From an uncultured Lachnospiraceae bacterium (GTDB taxonomy: Bacteria > Bacillota > Clostridia > Lachnospirales > Lachnospiraceae): DNA of 64,000 nucleotides. Where the stretch lies: the NCBI GenBank assembly GCA_946552115.1, contig CAMNRH010000012.1:18244-82243 (forward strand). The letters are read 5' to 3'. Both the position numbers and the translations under genes were made by a program. The notes under the pieces were generated by a model. It was not told the DNA's origin and made no database searches. It was given only the letters and a program-made list of their open reading frames with translations. Numbering within the stretch: position 1 is the stretch's first letter; every line of letters begins with the position of its first letter. This document shows positions 8,099-14,650 of the stretch, in pieces.

Positions 8099-9316
8099 AT
8101 GACAATACATAAGGATATCCGGTTTTTTGACATGTTCTCCGGCATCGGCGGGTTCCGCGCCGGGCTGGAGCGAGCCGGCGGGTTTACCTGCATCGGCCAC
8201 TCAGAGATTGACAAATACACAGAAAAAGCATACCGGGCGGCACATAATATCAAAGAAAACGAGGTGTTTTATGAAGACGCAAGAAAAATCAACCCAGAAA
8301 CCATGCCAGAGTTTGATTTACTCTGCGGAGGATTCCCCTGCCAGGCATTTTCTGTCGCTGGCAGGAGAAAAGGATTTGATGACAGCCGGGGTACTCTCTT
8401 CTTTGAGATTGCCCGGCTGGCTCGAGAAAAACGGCCTCCATATCTTCTCCTTGAAAACGTCCCAGGACTGCTATCGCATGACCAAGGCCGGACATTGGCG
8501 GCCATCCTCGATACACTTTGCGACCTGGGGTACAGTGTCGAATTCCAGGTGCTTAACAGCAAAGATTTTGGCGTTCCCCAGTCCAGACGCCGGGTGTACA
8601 TTGTCGGATATCTTAACTCCGGATGTGCCGGAAAGATACTACCTTTCCGAGGAGCAAACCCGGAAACTCTTAAGTGTCTCATAGACGGGCGGCAGGATTC
8701 GCGGGTATATGATCCGTCTGGGGTTGGAAAGACACTACTTGCCAAATCCGGCGGAATTGGCGGAAGGACAGGACTATATGCAGTTTCCGAAACTCCCGTG
8801 GAAGAAGATACACAAAAAACAGGGACTCATGCCGTGCTTAACCCGGAGCGGAAAAAAGTGCGGCAGAATGGCAGGCGCATCAAGTCAGAAAATGAGCCGA
8901 TGTTTACCCTCACCTCCCAAGACCGCCACGGCATACTGATGATAAAAGAAGCCACCAAATCCGGCTGTAAGGCTGCCCATCCGGGGGACTCCATAGACCT
9001 GAGTTTTGCAGACCAAAATACCCGCCGGGGACGGGTGGGAAAGAATATCGCCCACACACTTGATACGGGCAGTTCGCAAGGCGTAGTTACACCCAATCTG
9101 CGTATCCGTCGTCTTACTCCGCGGGAATGTTTCCGCTTACAAGGTTTTTCTGAACTACAGATTGATAAGTTCCTCTCCGTAGATTCCGATACTCAAGCCT
9201 ACAAACAAGCCGGAAATGCCGTAACCGTCAATGTTGTACACGCCCTCGGTCTTCGCCTCAAAGCCGCACATGCGGCGGTTATGGCGGCGACAGGGGTAGA
9301 AAAGGAGGCAGCATAA
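8099..9316 (+). CDS. Orphan DNA cytosine-5 methyltransferase
   Basis: This 405-residue C5 methyltransferase has the motifs in standard order: I (DMFSGIGGF, 11-19), IV with catalytic Cys81 (GGFPCQAFS), VI (ENVPG, about 119-123), VIII (QSRRRVY, about 161-167) and X (QAGNAVTVNVV, near 375-386). The target recognition region lies at about 180-335, so the recognised sequence cannot be read. An ATG at 8093 is too close to the AAAGGAAG ribosome site; the ATG at 8099 has correct spacing. No cognate endonuclease is nearby. With the MT-A70 enzyme, the element carries two methylation activities, a pattern usual for elements that resist host restriction. The next gene begins 2 bp after its stop. Confidence 0.93.
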   Translation: MTIHKDIRFFDMFSGIGGFRAGLERAGGFTCIGHSEIDKYTEKAYRAAHNIKENEVFYEDARKINPETMPEFDLLCGGFPCQAFSVAGRRKGFDDSRGTLFFEIARLAREKRPPYLLLENVPGLLSHDQGRTLAAILDTLCDLGYSVEFQVLNSKDFGVPQSRRRVYIVGYLNSGCAGKILPFRGANPETLKCLIDGRQDSRVYDPSGVGKTLLAKSGGIGGRTGLYAVSETPVEEDTQKTGTHAVLNPERKKVRQNGRRIKSENEPMFTLTSQDRHGILMIKEATKSGCKAAHPGDSIDLSFADQNTRRGRVGKNIAHTLDTGSSQGVVTPNLRIRRLTPRECFRLQGFSELQIDKFLSVDSDTQAYKQAGNAVTVNVVHALGLRLKAAHAAVMAATGVEKEAA

Positions 9317-9317
9317 G

Positions 9318-9710
9318 ATGCTTACAAATACACAAAAACAAATGGTCACCAATTTACGGCTGCAGGGGCTTACTTATGCTGAGATAGCCGCAGCCACAGA
9401 ACTCTCTCCGAACACTGTAAAGTCATTCTGTCGGCGCAGTCATATAAAGCTAAGTGAAACAGAGCCAGCAGACAGCAATATCTGCAAAAACTGCGGCAGA
9501 CCACTCACTCAGCAGATTGGAACGAAGAAAAAGTCTTTCTGCAATACCCAATGCCGTACCGAATGGTGGAACAAAAACCGCCGCAGGCATCCTTACCGTC
9601 TGACCTGCTACTGCTGCGGTAGAGAGTTTATCAGTTTTGGGAATAAAAAGAAGAAGTTCTGCAGCCGGGAATGCCGCAGGCTCAGCCGTTACGGTGAGGA
9701 CACGGCATGA
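9318..9710 (+). CDS. Sigma-70 region-4-like HTH protein with two zinc ribbons
   Basis: This 130-residue protein opens with a helix-turn-helix (about 8-40, LRLQGLTYAEIAAATELSPN) of the type found in sigma factor region 4. Two zinc-binding modules follow. One uses C56, C59, C75 and C79. The other uses C97, C100, C115 and C119. Both have the spacing CxxC and CxxxC and a shared T/N-K-K-K-x-FC core, so the second looks like an internal duplication. Similar proteins in Clostridia elements are annotated as sigma-70-like subunits. It begins 2 bp after the methyltransferase stop, so the two are probably co-expressed. It may be a transcription regulator of the element, which is inferred. Confidence 0.75.
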   Translation: MLTNTQKQMVTNLRLQGLTYAEIAAATELSPNTVKSFCRRSHIKLSETEPADSNICKNCGRPLTQQIGTKKKSFCNTQCRTEWWNKNRRRHPYRLTCYCCGREFISFGNKKKKFCSRECRRLSRYGEDTA

Positions 9711-9716
9711 TGCCGA

Positions 9717-9742
9717 CATCCGGGTGTCTGGCACAGCTAAGG
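9717..9742 (-). repeat. Mobile-element repeat, copy C (inverted)
   Basis: On the minus strand this 26 nt block matches copy D (10081-10106) in 23 positions (core CTTAGCTGTGCCAGAC). C and D flank the 78-codon gene at 9814-10050 as an inverted pair, as A and B do around 7770-7982. It starts 7 bp after the stop of the zinc-ribbon gene. Confidence 0.6.
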
Positions 9743-9813
9743 GGCGGACTTTCCAGGATATGGCAACCATTTCTTTAAAGTAATCATTTATAAGTTTTAA
9801 GGTAAGGAGTTTT

Positions 9814-10050
9814 ATGAAGCACGCGAATAATCAAGACGGTGTTATGCTTTGGGTCAAACGGGATGATGAGGGCAATATCACCGATTGGGAGATGACCATT
9901 AAACGTGATGACCTGATAAAGATTTTGTCAGAAGTGATTGATGAGCTAAAGGAATCCGGAAAACAAATTCCTGCGGAAAAATACGAAAAGCTGCTCCAGC
10001 ATCTGCTTGAAGAAAAAACGACACACAAAGACAAACCAAAAAAGAAATAA
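9814..10050 (+). CDS. Hypothetical small charged protein
   Basis: This 78-residue protein follows the ribosome site AAGGAGTTTT. It has a short beta-like N-terminus (GVMLWVKRDDEGNITDWEMTI) and a long charged helix, and ends in a Lys-rich tail (THKDKPKKK). No family is recognised. It is the only gene between inverted repeat copies C and D, which parallels the DUF5049-like gene between A and B. A DNA- or RNA-binding role would fit the basic tail but is speculative. Confidence 0.6.
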   Translation: MKHANNQDGVMLWVKRDDEGNITDWEMTIKRDDLIKILSEVIDELKESGKQIPAEKYEKLLQHLLEEKTTHKDKPKKK

Positions 10051-10061
10051 AAGCCTTATTT

Positions 10062-10106
10062 CCTGGCGCAGCCCTGCCAGCCTTAGCTGCGCCAGGCACC
10101 CAGATG
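10062..10106 (+). repeat. Repeat copy D inside an 11 bp hairpin
   Basis: CCTGGCGCAGC (10062-10072) pairs perfectly with GCTGCGCCAGG (10086-10096) over a 13 nt loop. The 3' arm is part of repeat copy D (10081-10106), the inverted partner of copy C. The hairpin starts 12 nt after the stop of the 78-codon gene. No clear U-run follows, so it is a poor intrinsic terminator. It may be a transcript-end or processing structure. Confidence 0.6.
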
Positions 10107-10135
10107 ACCAATAACACTACTAAATAAAGGATTAT

Positions 10136-10210
10136 ATGAGCAACTATATATTGAACCAATTAGAATCTGCCATTATGACAGAAACCAGAAAGGGGGATGC
10201 GATGACATAG
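10136..10210 (+). CDS. Possible 24-residue small ORF or leader peptide
   Basis: An ATG at 10136, preceded by AAAGGATT, opens a 24-codon frame that ends in TAG at 10208-10210 (begins MSNYILNQLESAIM). It lies in a 383 bp gap (10051-10433) that otherwise holds the copy D hairpin and the hairpin at 10355-10391. It may be a leader peptide for the amidoligase cassette or a chance frame. The ribosome site is close to the start (about 3-4 nt), which lowers confidence. Confidence 0.3.
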   Translation: MSNYILNQLESAIMTETRKGDAMT

Positions 10211-10354
10211 CGCCGATTCTGCATTCCCCTATTTATACAAATAATGCCCAAAAGACAGCGGCTGCTATCAGTTCGCCAAAGCATAACAGCCACTATCAGG
10301 GCAGGAAGGAGGTTAAAAAATAAGAGTAACATAAACACGAAGTAAACATTGCGA

Positions 10355-10391
10355 CTACGATGCGTACCTGAAGTTTAGGGGTGCATCGTAG
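10355..10391 (+). promoter_or_regulatory. 9 bp leader hairpin before the amidoligase gene
   Basis: CTACGATGC (10355-10363) pairs with GCATCGTAG (10383-10391) across 19 nt. It ends 42 nt before the amidoligase ATG at 10434. It is one of several perfect hairpins in the leaders of this element. No U-run follows, so regulation of translation or mRNA stability is more likely than termination. Confidence 0.55.
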
Positions 10392-10433
10392 ATGCCCCCT
10401 GCTCTGCGCTACAATCGCAAGAAAGGAGGGCAA

Positions 10434-11396
10434 ATGTTTACTAAACAGTTCGGTCTGGAGATCGAGTTTACCGGAATCAGCCGGGAAAAAGCAGCAGAAA
10501 CTGTCGCACATTATCTCGGCGGCACTGCTACGATTACCGGGGATTATTACGATACCCAGAAAATCACCACACCCGATGGGCGTATCTGGAAACTGATGTA
10601 CGACGGCAGTATTAACTGTCAGAAAAAGGATGGACGGAGGACGGTGTCCGCTGGCAGTAACTACAGCGTGGAGCTGGTCAGCCCGATCTTGTTGTATCGG
10701 GAAGATATTGACATGGTACAGGCACTCGCAAGGATGTTGAGAAAAGCCGGAGGATTTGCGAATAAATCCTGCGGTATCCATATCCATCTCGACGGAGTCA
10801 GCCATACGCCACGGAGCATCCGTAACTTTGTGAACATCATCTATGCGCATAATGATCTGCTTTATAAAGCGCTACAAATTGCGCCGGAGCGGATGCGCTA
10901 CTGCAAGAAAATGGATGCATATCTCGTGGAACGGATGAACCAAGCGAAGCCAAAAACGCTGAGGCAAATCGAATCAATCTGGTATGAGAATTACTCAGGC
11001 AGCCACAACGGTCATTACCATCAAAGCCGTTATCACTTTCTTAACCTGCATAGTTTCTTCCATTGTAACCATACGGTGGAACTCCGAGGCTTCAATAGCA
11101 CACTGCACGCCGGAAAAATCCGGGCATATATCGTGCTGGCTCTCGCGCTCAACCATCAGGCGCTGACGCAGAAAAGCGCCAGTTACCGGAAAGTCCAGGA
11201 GGAAAATGAGAAGTTTGCTATGAGGGTGTGGCTGAACCGCATCGGATTTATTGGTGACGAGTTCAAAAGTTGCCGGGAACACCTATACCAGCACTTAGAT
11301 GGCAACGCTGCTTGGCGGTACGGTTCACGAGAAAATGTCAGAAGCCATGTGAGTACCAGAAACACACAGAACGGAGGAAGTCAGAATGAGCAATAA
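10434..11396 (+). CDS. Amidoligase-family enzyme (Amidoligase_2 type)
   Basis: This 320-residue protein matches putative amidoligases of the glutamine-synthetase-like COOH-NH2 ligase fold. Visible features are GLEIEF (E9, E11 as likely Mg2+/ATP ligands), SVELVSP (E80), CGIHIHLD (H116, H118) and TVELRGF (about 215-220). The family is predicted to join a carboxylate and an amine using ATP; the substrate is unknown. The ATG at 10434 has AAAGGAGGG upstream; an in-frame ATG at 10392 lacks one. Residues ~257-297 form an extra module also found in the protein at 12160-13044. The gene overlaps the gamma-glutamylcyclotransferase gene by 11 bp. This enzyme pair recurs in mobile elements and is predicted to make and break gamma-glutamyl amide links. 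Confidence 0.85.
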   Translation: MFTKQFGLEIEFTGISREKAAETVAHYLGGTATITGDYYDTQKITTPDGRIWKLMYDGSINCQKKDGRRTVSAGSNYSVELVSPILLYREDIDMVQALARMLRKAGGFANKSCGIHIHLDGVSHTPRSIRNFVNIIYAHNDLLYKALQIAPERMRYCKKMDAYLVERMNQAKPKTLRQIESIWYENYSGSHNGHYHQSRYHFLNLHSFFHCNHTVELRGFNSTLHAGKIRAYIVLALALNHQALTQKSASYRKVQEENEKFAMRVWLNRIGFIGDEFKSCREHLYQHLDGNAAWRYGSRENVRSHVSTRNTQNGGSQNEQ

Positions 11397-11892
11397 GAAA
11401 AACGAACGCCTGTATATCGCCTACGGCTCCAACCTCAACCTTGAACAGATGGCAAGACGCTGCCCCACTGCGGAAGTTGTCGGTAAAACCCATCTACATA
11501 ACTTTCGGCTGATGTTCCGGGGTAAAGGCACGACAGTAGCGACTGTAGAAAAACAGGAAGGAGGCAAAGTGCCGGTGCTGGTCTGGCGGTTACAGCCAAA
11601 CGATGAGCATAATCTTGACCTCTATGAGGGTTATCCCAGCTTTTACCGGAAAGAAATGCTAAGAATCTCCGTAAGCGGCAAGCGGATGTCTGCCATGGTT
11701 TATATTATGAACGCAGCAAAACACCCTTACGACACCCCATCACGCAGTTACTTTGAGACCATCCGGCAGGGATATGAATCTGCTGGGTTTGACATCAAAA
11801 TCCTGCGCCAAGGCGTACTGAACTCGGTATGGGAGGGATATCTCGCCAAAAAGTATCAGGGAGGAGGTGATGGCTATGACCGAGACTGTTAA
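11386..11892 (+). CDS. Gamma-glutamylcyclotransferase-like protein (AIG2/GGCT fold)
   Basis: This 168-residue protein has the family motif YGSNL at 13-17 and the expected catalytic glutamate at 81 in LDLYEGYPSFYRK. A basic strand near 40-47 precedes the core. Enzymes of this fold release 5-oxoproline from gamma-glutamyl amines. The gene overlaps the end of the amidoligase gene by 11 bp and overlaps the start of the next gene, so the three are translationally coupled. That pairing suggests the enzyme removes or edits gamma-glutamyl adducts made by the amidoligase. The chemistry is known for the fold; the pathway is inferred. Confidence 0.88.
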   Translation: MSNKKNERLYIAYGSNLNLEQMARRCPTAEVVGKTHLHNFRLMFRGKGTTVATVEKQEGGKVPVLVWRLQPNDEHNLDLYEGYPSFYRKEMLRISVSGKRMSAMVYIMNAAKHPYDTPSRSYFETIRQGYESAGFDIKILRQGVLNSVWEGYLAKKYQGGGDGYDRDC

Positions 11893-12061
11893 GACCCAGA
11901 TTGAAGCCATCCGCAGGAGCGGAGAAACCAATATGCTGGATGCGAATATGGTGCAGTGGATTGCAAACCGGGAAAATTATTTTGAGTTAGTAATTTATCT
12001 GGAAGAACACCGGAAAGAATATATTAATTATCTCTTTACCGGCGAGGCTCCGGTGGAATAA
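11876..12061 (+). CDS. DUF5049 small protein, paralogue 2
   Basis: This 61-residue helical protein (MTETVKTQIEAIRRSGETNM start) fits DUF5049: NMLD, VQWIANRE, ELVIYLEEHRKEYINYLFTGE. It is a paralogue of the 70-residue protein at 7770-7982. The GGAGG at 11863-11867 best serves the ATG at 11876; ATG 11870 is also possible. The gene overlaps the GGCT-like gene by 17 bp. Its consistent position after this enzyme pair suggests a structural or regulatory partner. Function is unknown. Confidence 0.75.
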   Translation: MTETVKTQIEAIRRSGETNMLDANMVQWIANRENYFELVIYLEEHRKEYINYLFTGEAPVE

Positions 12062-12132
12062 CACATATCACTTCATATTGTTTGGACAAAAACAAGACTT
12101 GCTTTGTGAAGCGAACAGAGTGATAGATGTGT
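12061..12132 (+). promoter_or_regulatory. Imperfect inverted repeat in the intergenic leader
   Basis: ACACATATCACT (12061-12072) pairs with AGTGATAGATGTGT (12119-12132) apart from a 2 nt bulge, and the inner CTTCA/TGAAG can extend it. It spans most of the gap between the DUF5049 gene and the gene at 12160. It could form a large leader stem or an operator. No terminator U-run is present. Confidence 0.4.
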
Positions 12133-12159
12133 GTGTAATAAAACGAAAGGAGCAAAAAT

Positions 12160-13044
12160 ATGCGATACAATTACAGCTTAAGCGGTAGCGACCGGAAACC
12201 CTTAGTAGAGGCAATTAGCCAGATACTGGACAAGCCTGCTGTTTACCAGGGCGCGCCAAGTTTTGCCTATACGGTAGGGGATTTTACCGTAGACCGGAAC
12301 GGCGTGCTGTCATACACCAGTAATATCCATCCCGACTTTGCGGCGGTACTTATTAGTGATTTGCAGGAACGCGGCTTTGTGGCGGAAACCGTTAGCGATA
12401 CAGGTGATGAAGAACCCGCAGAGGAAAATGCAATTAATACGGATGGACCCGAAACTACTGTGGCGGAAAATATAGCCAGCACTGAGATGACCGATACGGA
12501 ATCACCGGATATACTGACGATTGAGGTTCCCGACAATGGGTTTACACCAGAAGCAAAGGAAAACATCAGGAAAATCGTGGCCAGCAAAAAGACTGTGCTG
12601 GAAAAAGCCCTTGAAACTGATGGTCTACCAATCGTAGAAAAAGATGGCAAAATCACCTTCCCATGGTTTACACTCCATGGCATAGATGGTGAAGCCGACG
12701 CTTACGGCCGCTTAGTTACTGCTATCTGCAAAATGGCAAAAGAGCAGAAAAGGGTAACGGCAACAGAAAAGCCGGTAGAAAACGAAAAGTTTACGATGCG
12801 GCTATTCCTCATCCGGTTAGGATTTATCGGTGACGAATATAAAACTTCCCGAAAAATCCTGCTGCACAACCTTAGCGGCAATGCCAGCTGGAAATCTGGA
12901 CATAAGCCGGAGCGGAACATAGCGGCCACAATTCCGCCAAACCCAGCCGAAGCAGCGGCTTCAACGGAGCAGGAACTTGCAGCGCCACTGGAGGAAGCCG
13001 AACCCCAGAAAGAAAATGAAGGAGGCATCACTTATGGCAAATAA
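12160..13044 (+). CDS. Mobile-element 'virulence protein' family member
   Basis: This 294-residue protein resembles the Clostridia phage and ICE proteins commonly annotated as 'virulence protein'; no virulence role is shown. An N-terminal domain (about 1-75, RYNYSLSGSDRKPLVEAISQ then FAYTVGDFTVDRNGVL) is followed by an acidic linker (about 80-118). A second domain lies at about 118-200 (ILTIEVPDNGFTPEAKENIR, then FPWF). A module at ~207-247 (ENEKF, GFIGDE, GNASW) matches the amidoligase C-terminus, and a Pro/Ala/Glu-rich tail ends the protein. AAAGGAGCAAAAAT precedes the ATG. The 3' end overlaps the DUF4314 gene by 11 bp. It probably works with the amidoligase cassette because of the shared module. 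Confidence 0.75.
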   Translation: MRYNYSLSGSDRKPLVEAISQILDKPAVYQGAPSFAYTVGDFTVDRNGVLSYTSNIHPDFAAVLISDLQERGFVAETVSDTGDEEPAEENAINTDGPETTVAENIASTEMTDTESPDILTIEVPDNGFTPEAKENIRKIVASKKTVLEKALETDGLPIVEKDGKITFPWFTLHGIDGEADAYGRLVTAICKMAKEQKRVTATEKPVENEKFTMRLFLIRLGFIGDEYKTSRKILLHNLSGNASWKSGHKPERNIAATIPPNPAEAAASTEQELAAPLEEAEPQKENEGGITYGK

Positions 13045-13264
13045 CGGATTCCCCAGCCGAGAAACAGTGGAACGGGTACGGAAAATGTATCCTAAAGGCA
13101 CACGGGTGGAGCTTGTTCAAATGAACGACCCGTACTCCCGCCTAAAACCTGGCGATAAAGGCACAGTCCGTTTTGTCGACGATGCTGCAACGGTATTCGT
13201 AGACTGGGACTCAGGCTCCGGTCTTGGTGTCGTATATGGAAAAGACCAGGTGAAGAAACTGTAA
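13034..13264 (+). CDS. DUF4314 family small protein
   Basis: This 76-residue protein matches DUF4314: YPKGTRVELVQMNDPYSRL, PGDKGTVRFVDD, then VDWDSGSGLGVVYGKD. The predicted fold is a small SH3-like beta barrel. The ATG at 13034 has GAAGGAGG upstream and overlaps the end of the preceding gene by 11 bp. DUF4314 genes often accompany the 'virulence protein' family in integrative elements. No biochemical function is known to me. Confidence 0.8.
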   Translation: MANNGFPSRETVERVRKMYPKGTRVELVQMNDPYSRLKPGDKGTVRFVDDAATVFVDWDSGSGLGVVYGKDQVKKL

Positions 13265-13277
13265 CACATTATTTTAT

Positions 13278-13298
13278 GGGGGAGCGTACTGCTCCTCC
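13278..13298 (+). promoter_or_regulatory. 8 bp hairpin between DUF4314 and recombinase genes
   Basis: GGGGGAGC (13278-13285) pairs with GCTCCTCC (13291-13298), with one G-T pair and loop GTACT. It lies 14 nt after the DUF4314 stop and 23 nt before the recombinase ATG. The 3' side lacks a U-run, so termination is doubtful; attenuation of recombinase translation is possible. Confidence 0.5.
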
Positions 13299-13321
13299 AT
13301 TCCTACGAACGGAGGTATTCT

Positions 13322-14650
13322 ATGAGAGAAGTCATTAAACTGGATGCTAAAAAGATATTGCCTGTCCAGAGGAAACGTGTAGCGGCGTACGTGCGCGTAT
13401 CCTCCGGCAAAGACGCGCAGCTCCATTCCCTGTCCGCCCAGATTAGTTATTACAATAATTATATTGGAAGCAGGGGTGACTGGGAGCTTGCCGGAATCTA
13501 TGCGGATGAAGCTATGACCGGCACAAAAGATAACCGCCCTGAGTTCCAGAAAATGCTGACAGACTGCCGGGCTGGGAAAATTGACATGGTAATTGCCAAG
13601 TCCATCACACGGTTAGCGCGGAACACGGTAACGCTGCTGGAAACTGCCCGCGAATTGAAAGCGCTTGGGATTGACATTTATTTTGAGAAAGAAAATATCC
13701 ACAGCTTAAGCACGGATGGCGAGCTGATGCTGACACTCTTAGCTTCTTTTGCGCAGGAAGAAAGCCGGTCGGTCTCGGAGAATGTAAAATGGCGTATCCG
13801 AAAAAAGTTCGAAGCCGGTATCCCGACAGGCCAGCGTTTATTGGGGTACTACTTTAAGGATGGGATGCTGCAAGTAGTCCCGGAGGAAGCGAAAATTGTG
13901 AGGCAGATTTTCGACGATTTCCTTAGTGGTATGGGGCGTAGCGCCATTGTCAGAAAACTTAACCGCATGGGAATTACTACGGTACACGGCAACCCATGGG
14001 ACACAAATACTTTATACTATCTTCTCCGTAACGAAAAATATACTGGGAACCTGTTACTGCAAAAAACCTACTCACTGGACCACATTAGTAAAAAAGATGT
14101 TAAAAATCACGGCGAACTCCCCATGTATTATGTAGAGGACAGCCACGAGGCTATTATCGACTTGGGAACGTTTAACCGGGTACAGCAGGAATTAGACCGG
14201 CGTGCGAAAAAGTATTATCGTCCTAATAATGAGAAAACCTCCTATTTCTTTACCGGGTTGATTCGCTGCGGTTTATGCGGAAAGCGCTATCGTAGGCGTA
14301 TCGTTCACGCTAACAGCAAATATAAAAAAGCCGTATGGATTTGCCCTACGTTTGATAATTGCGGTAAAACAATGTGTCCGTCACAGCAGATTCCGGAAAC
14401 CGTCCTGACTGCTAAAACATCAGAAATATTAGGATTTAACGGATGGGACCGTGAGACGCTGCGCCAACATATTAGCAGAATAGATGTTCCAGAGCATAAC
14501 ACATTAGTTTACTTATTCCAGGATGGACATACCGAAACAATCCATTGGCAGAATCCCTCACGCCGGGAAAGCTGGTCAAAGGAAGCAAGGCAAAAGGCGC
14601 GAGAATTCGAGTTAGAAAGAGTAGAACGCAAAAAGGAGGAAAAACGTTAA
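13322..14650 (+). CDS. Large serine recombinase 1
   Basis: This 442-residue site-specific recombinase has the resolvase/invertase catalytic domain at the N-terminus (AYVRVSSGKD, with Ser27 as likely nucleophile; KSITRLARN; SFAQEESRSVSENV). A recombinase domain follows (about 165-280, VVPEEAKIVRQIF, NLLLQKTY), then a zinc-ribbon region (RCGLCGKRYRRR, ~320; WICP...C). It lacks the long C-terminal coiled coil of recombinase 2. ACGGAGGTATTCT precedes the ATG. It is coupled to the next recombinase by TAATG. The order DUF4314-recombinase-recombinase is typical for the end of Clostridia integrative elements, where these enzymes carry out excision and integration. Confidence 0.93.
   Translation: MREVIKLDAKKILPVQRKRVAAYVRVSSGKDAQLHSLSAQISYYNNYIGSRGDWELAGIYADEAMTGTKDNRPEFQKMLTDCRAGKIDMVIAKSITRLARNTVTLLETARELKALGIDIYFEKENIHSLSTDGELMLTLLASFAQEESRSVSENVKWRIRKKFEAGIPTGQRLLGYYFKDGMLQVVPEEAKIVRQIFDDFLSGMGRSAIVRKLNRMGITTVHGNPWDTNTLYYLLRNEKYTGNLLLQKTYSLDHISKKDVKNHGELPMYYVEDSHEAIIDLGTFNRVQQELDRRAKKYYRPNNEKTSYFFTGLIRCGLCGKRYRRRIVHANSKYKKAVWICPTFDNCGKTMCPSQQIPETVLTAKTSEILGFNGWDRETLRQHISRIDVPEHNTLVYLFQDGHTETIHWQNPSRRESWSKEARQKAREFELERVERKKEEKR

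Noticed and set aside
8099..9316. Restriction-modification system
   Set aside because: No endonuclease-like gene lies near either methyltransferase; they are treated as orphans.
7674..10106. CRISPR array
   Set aside because: The repeat copies are few, inverted, imperfect and far apart, with genes between them; there are no regular spacers or cas genes.
14545..14649. N-terminal extension of recombinase 2
   Set aside because: The extension overlaps recombinase 1 and lacks a ribosome site; the TAATG start after AAAAGGAGG is clear.
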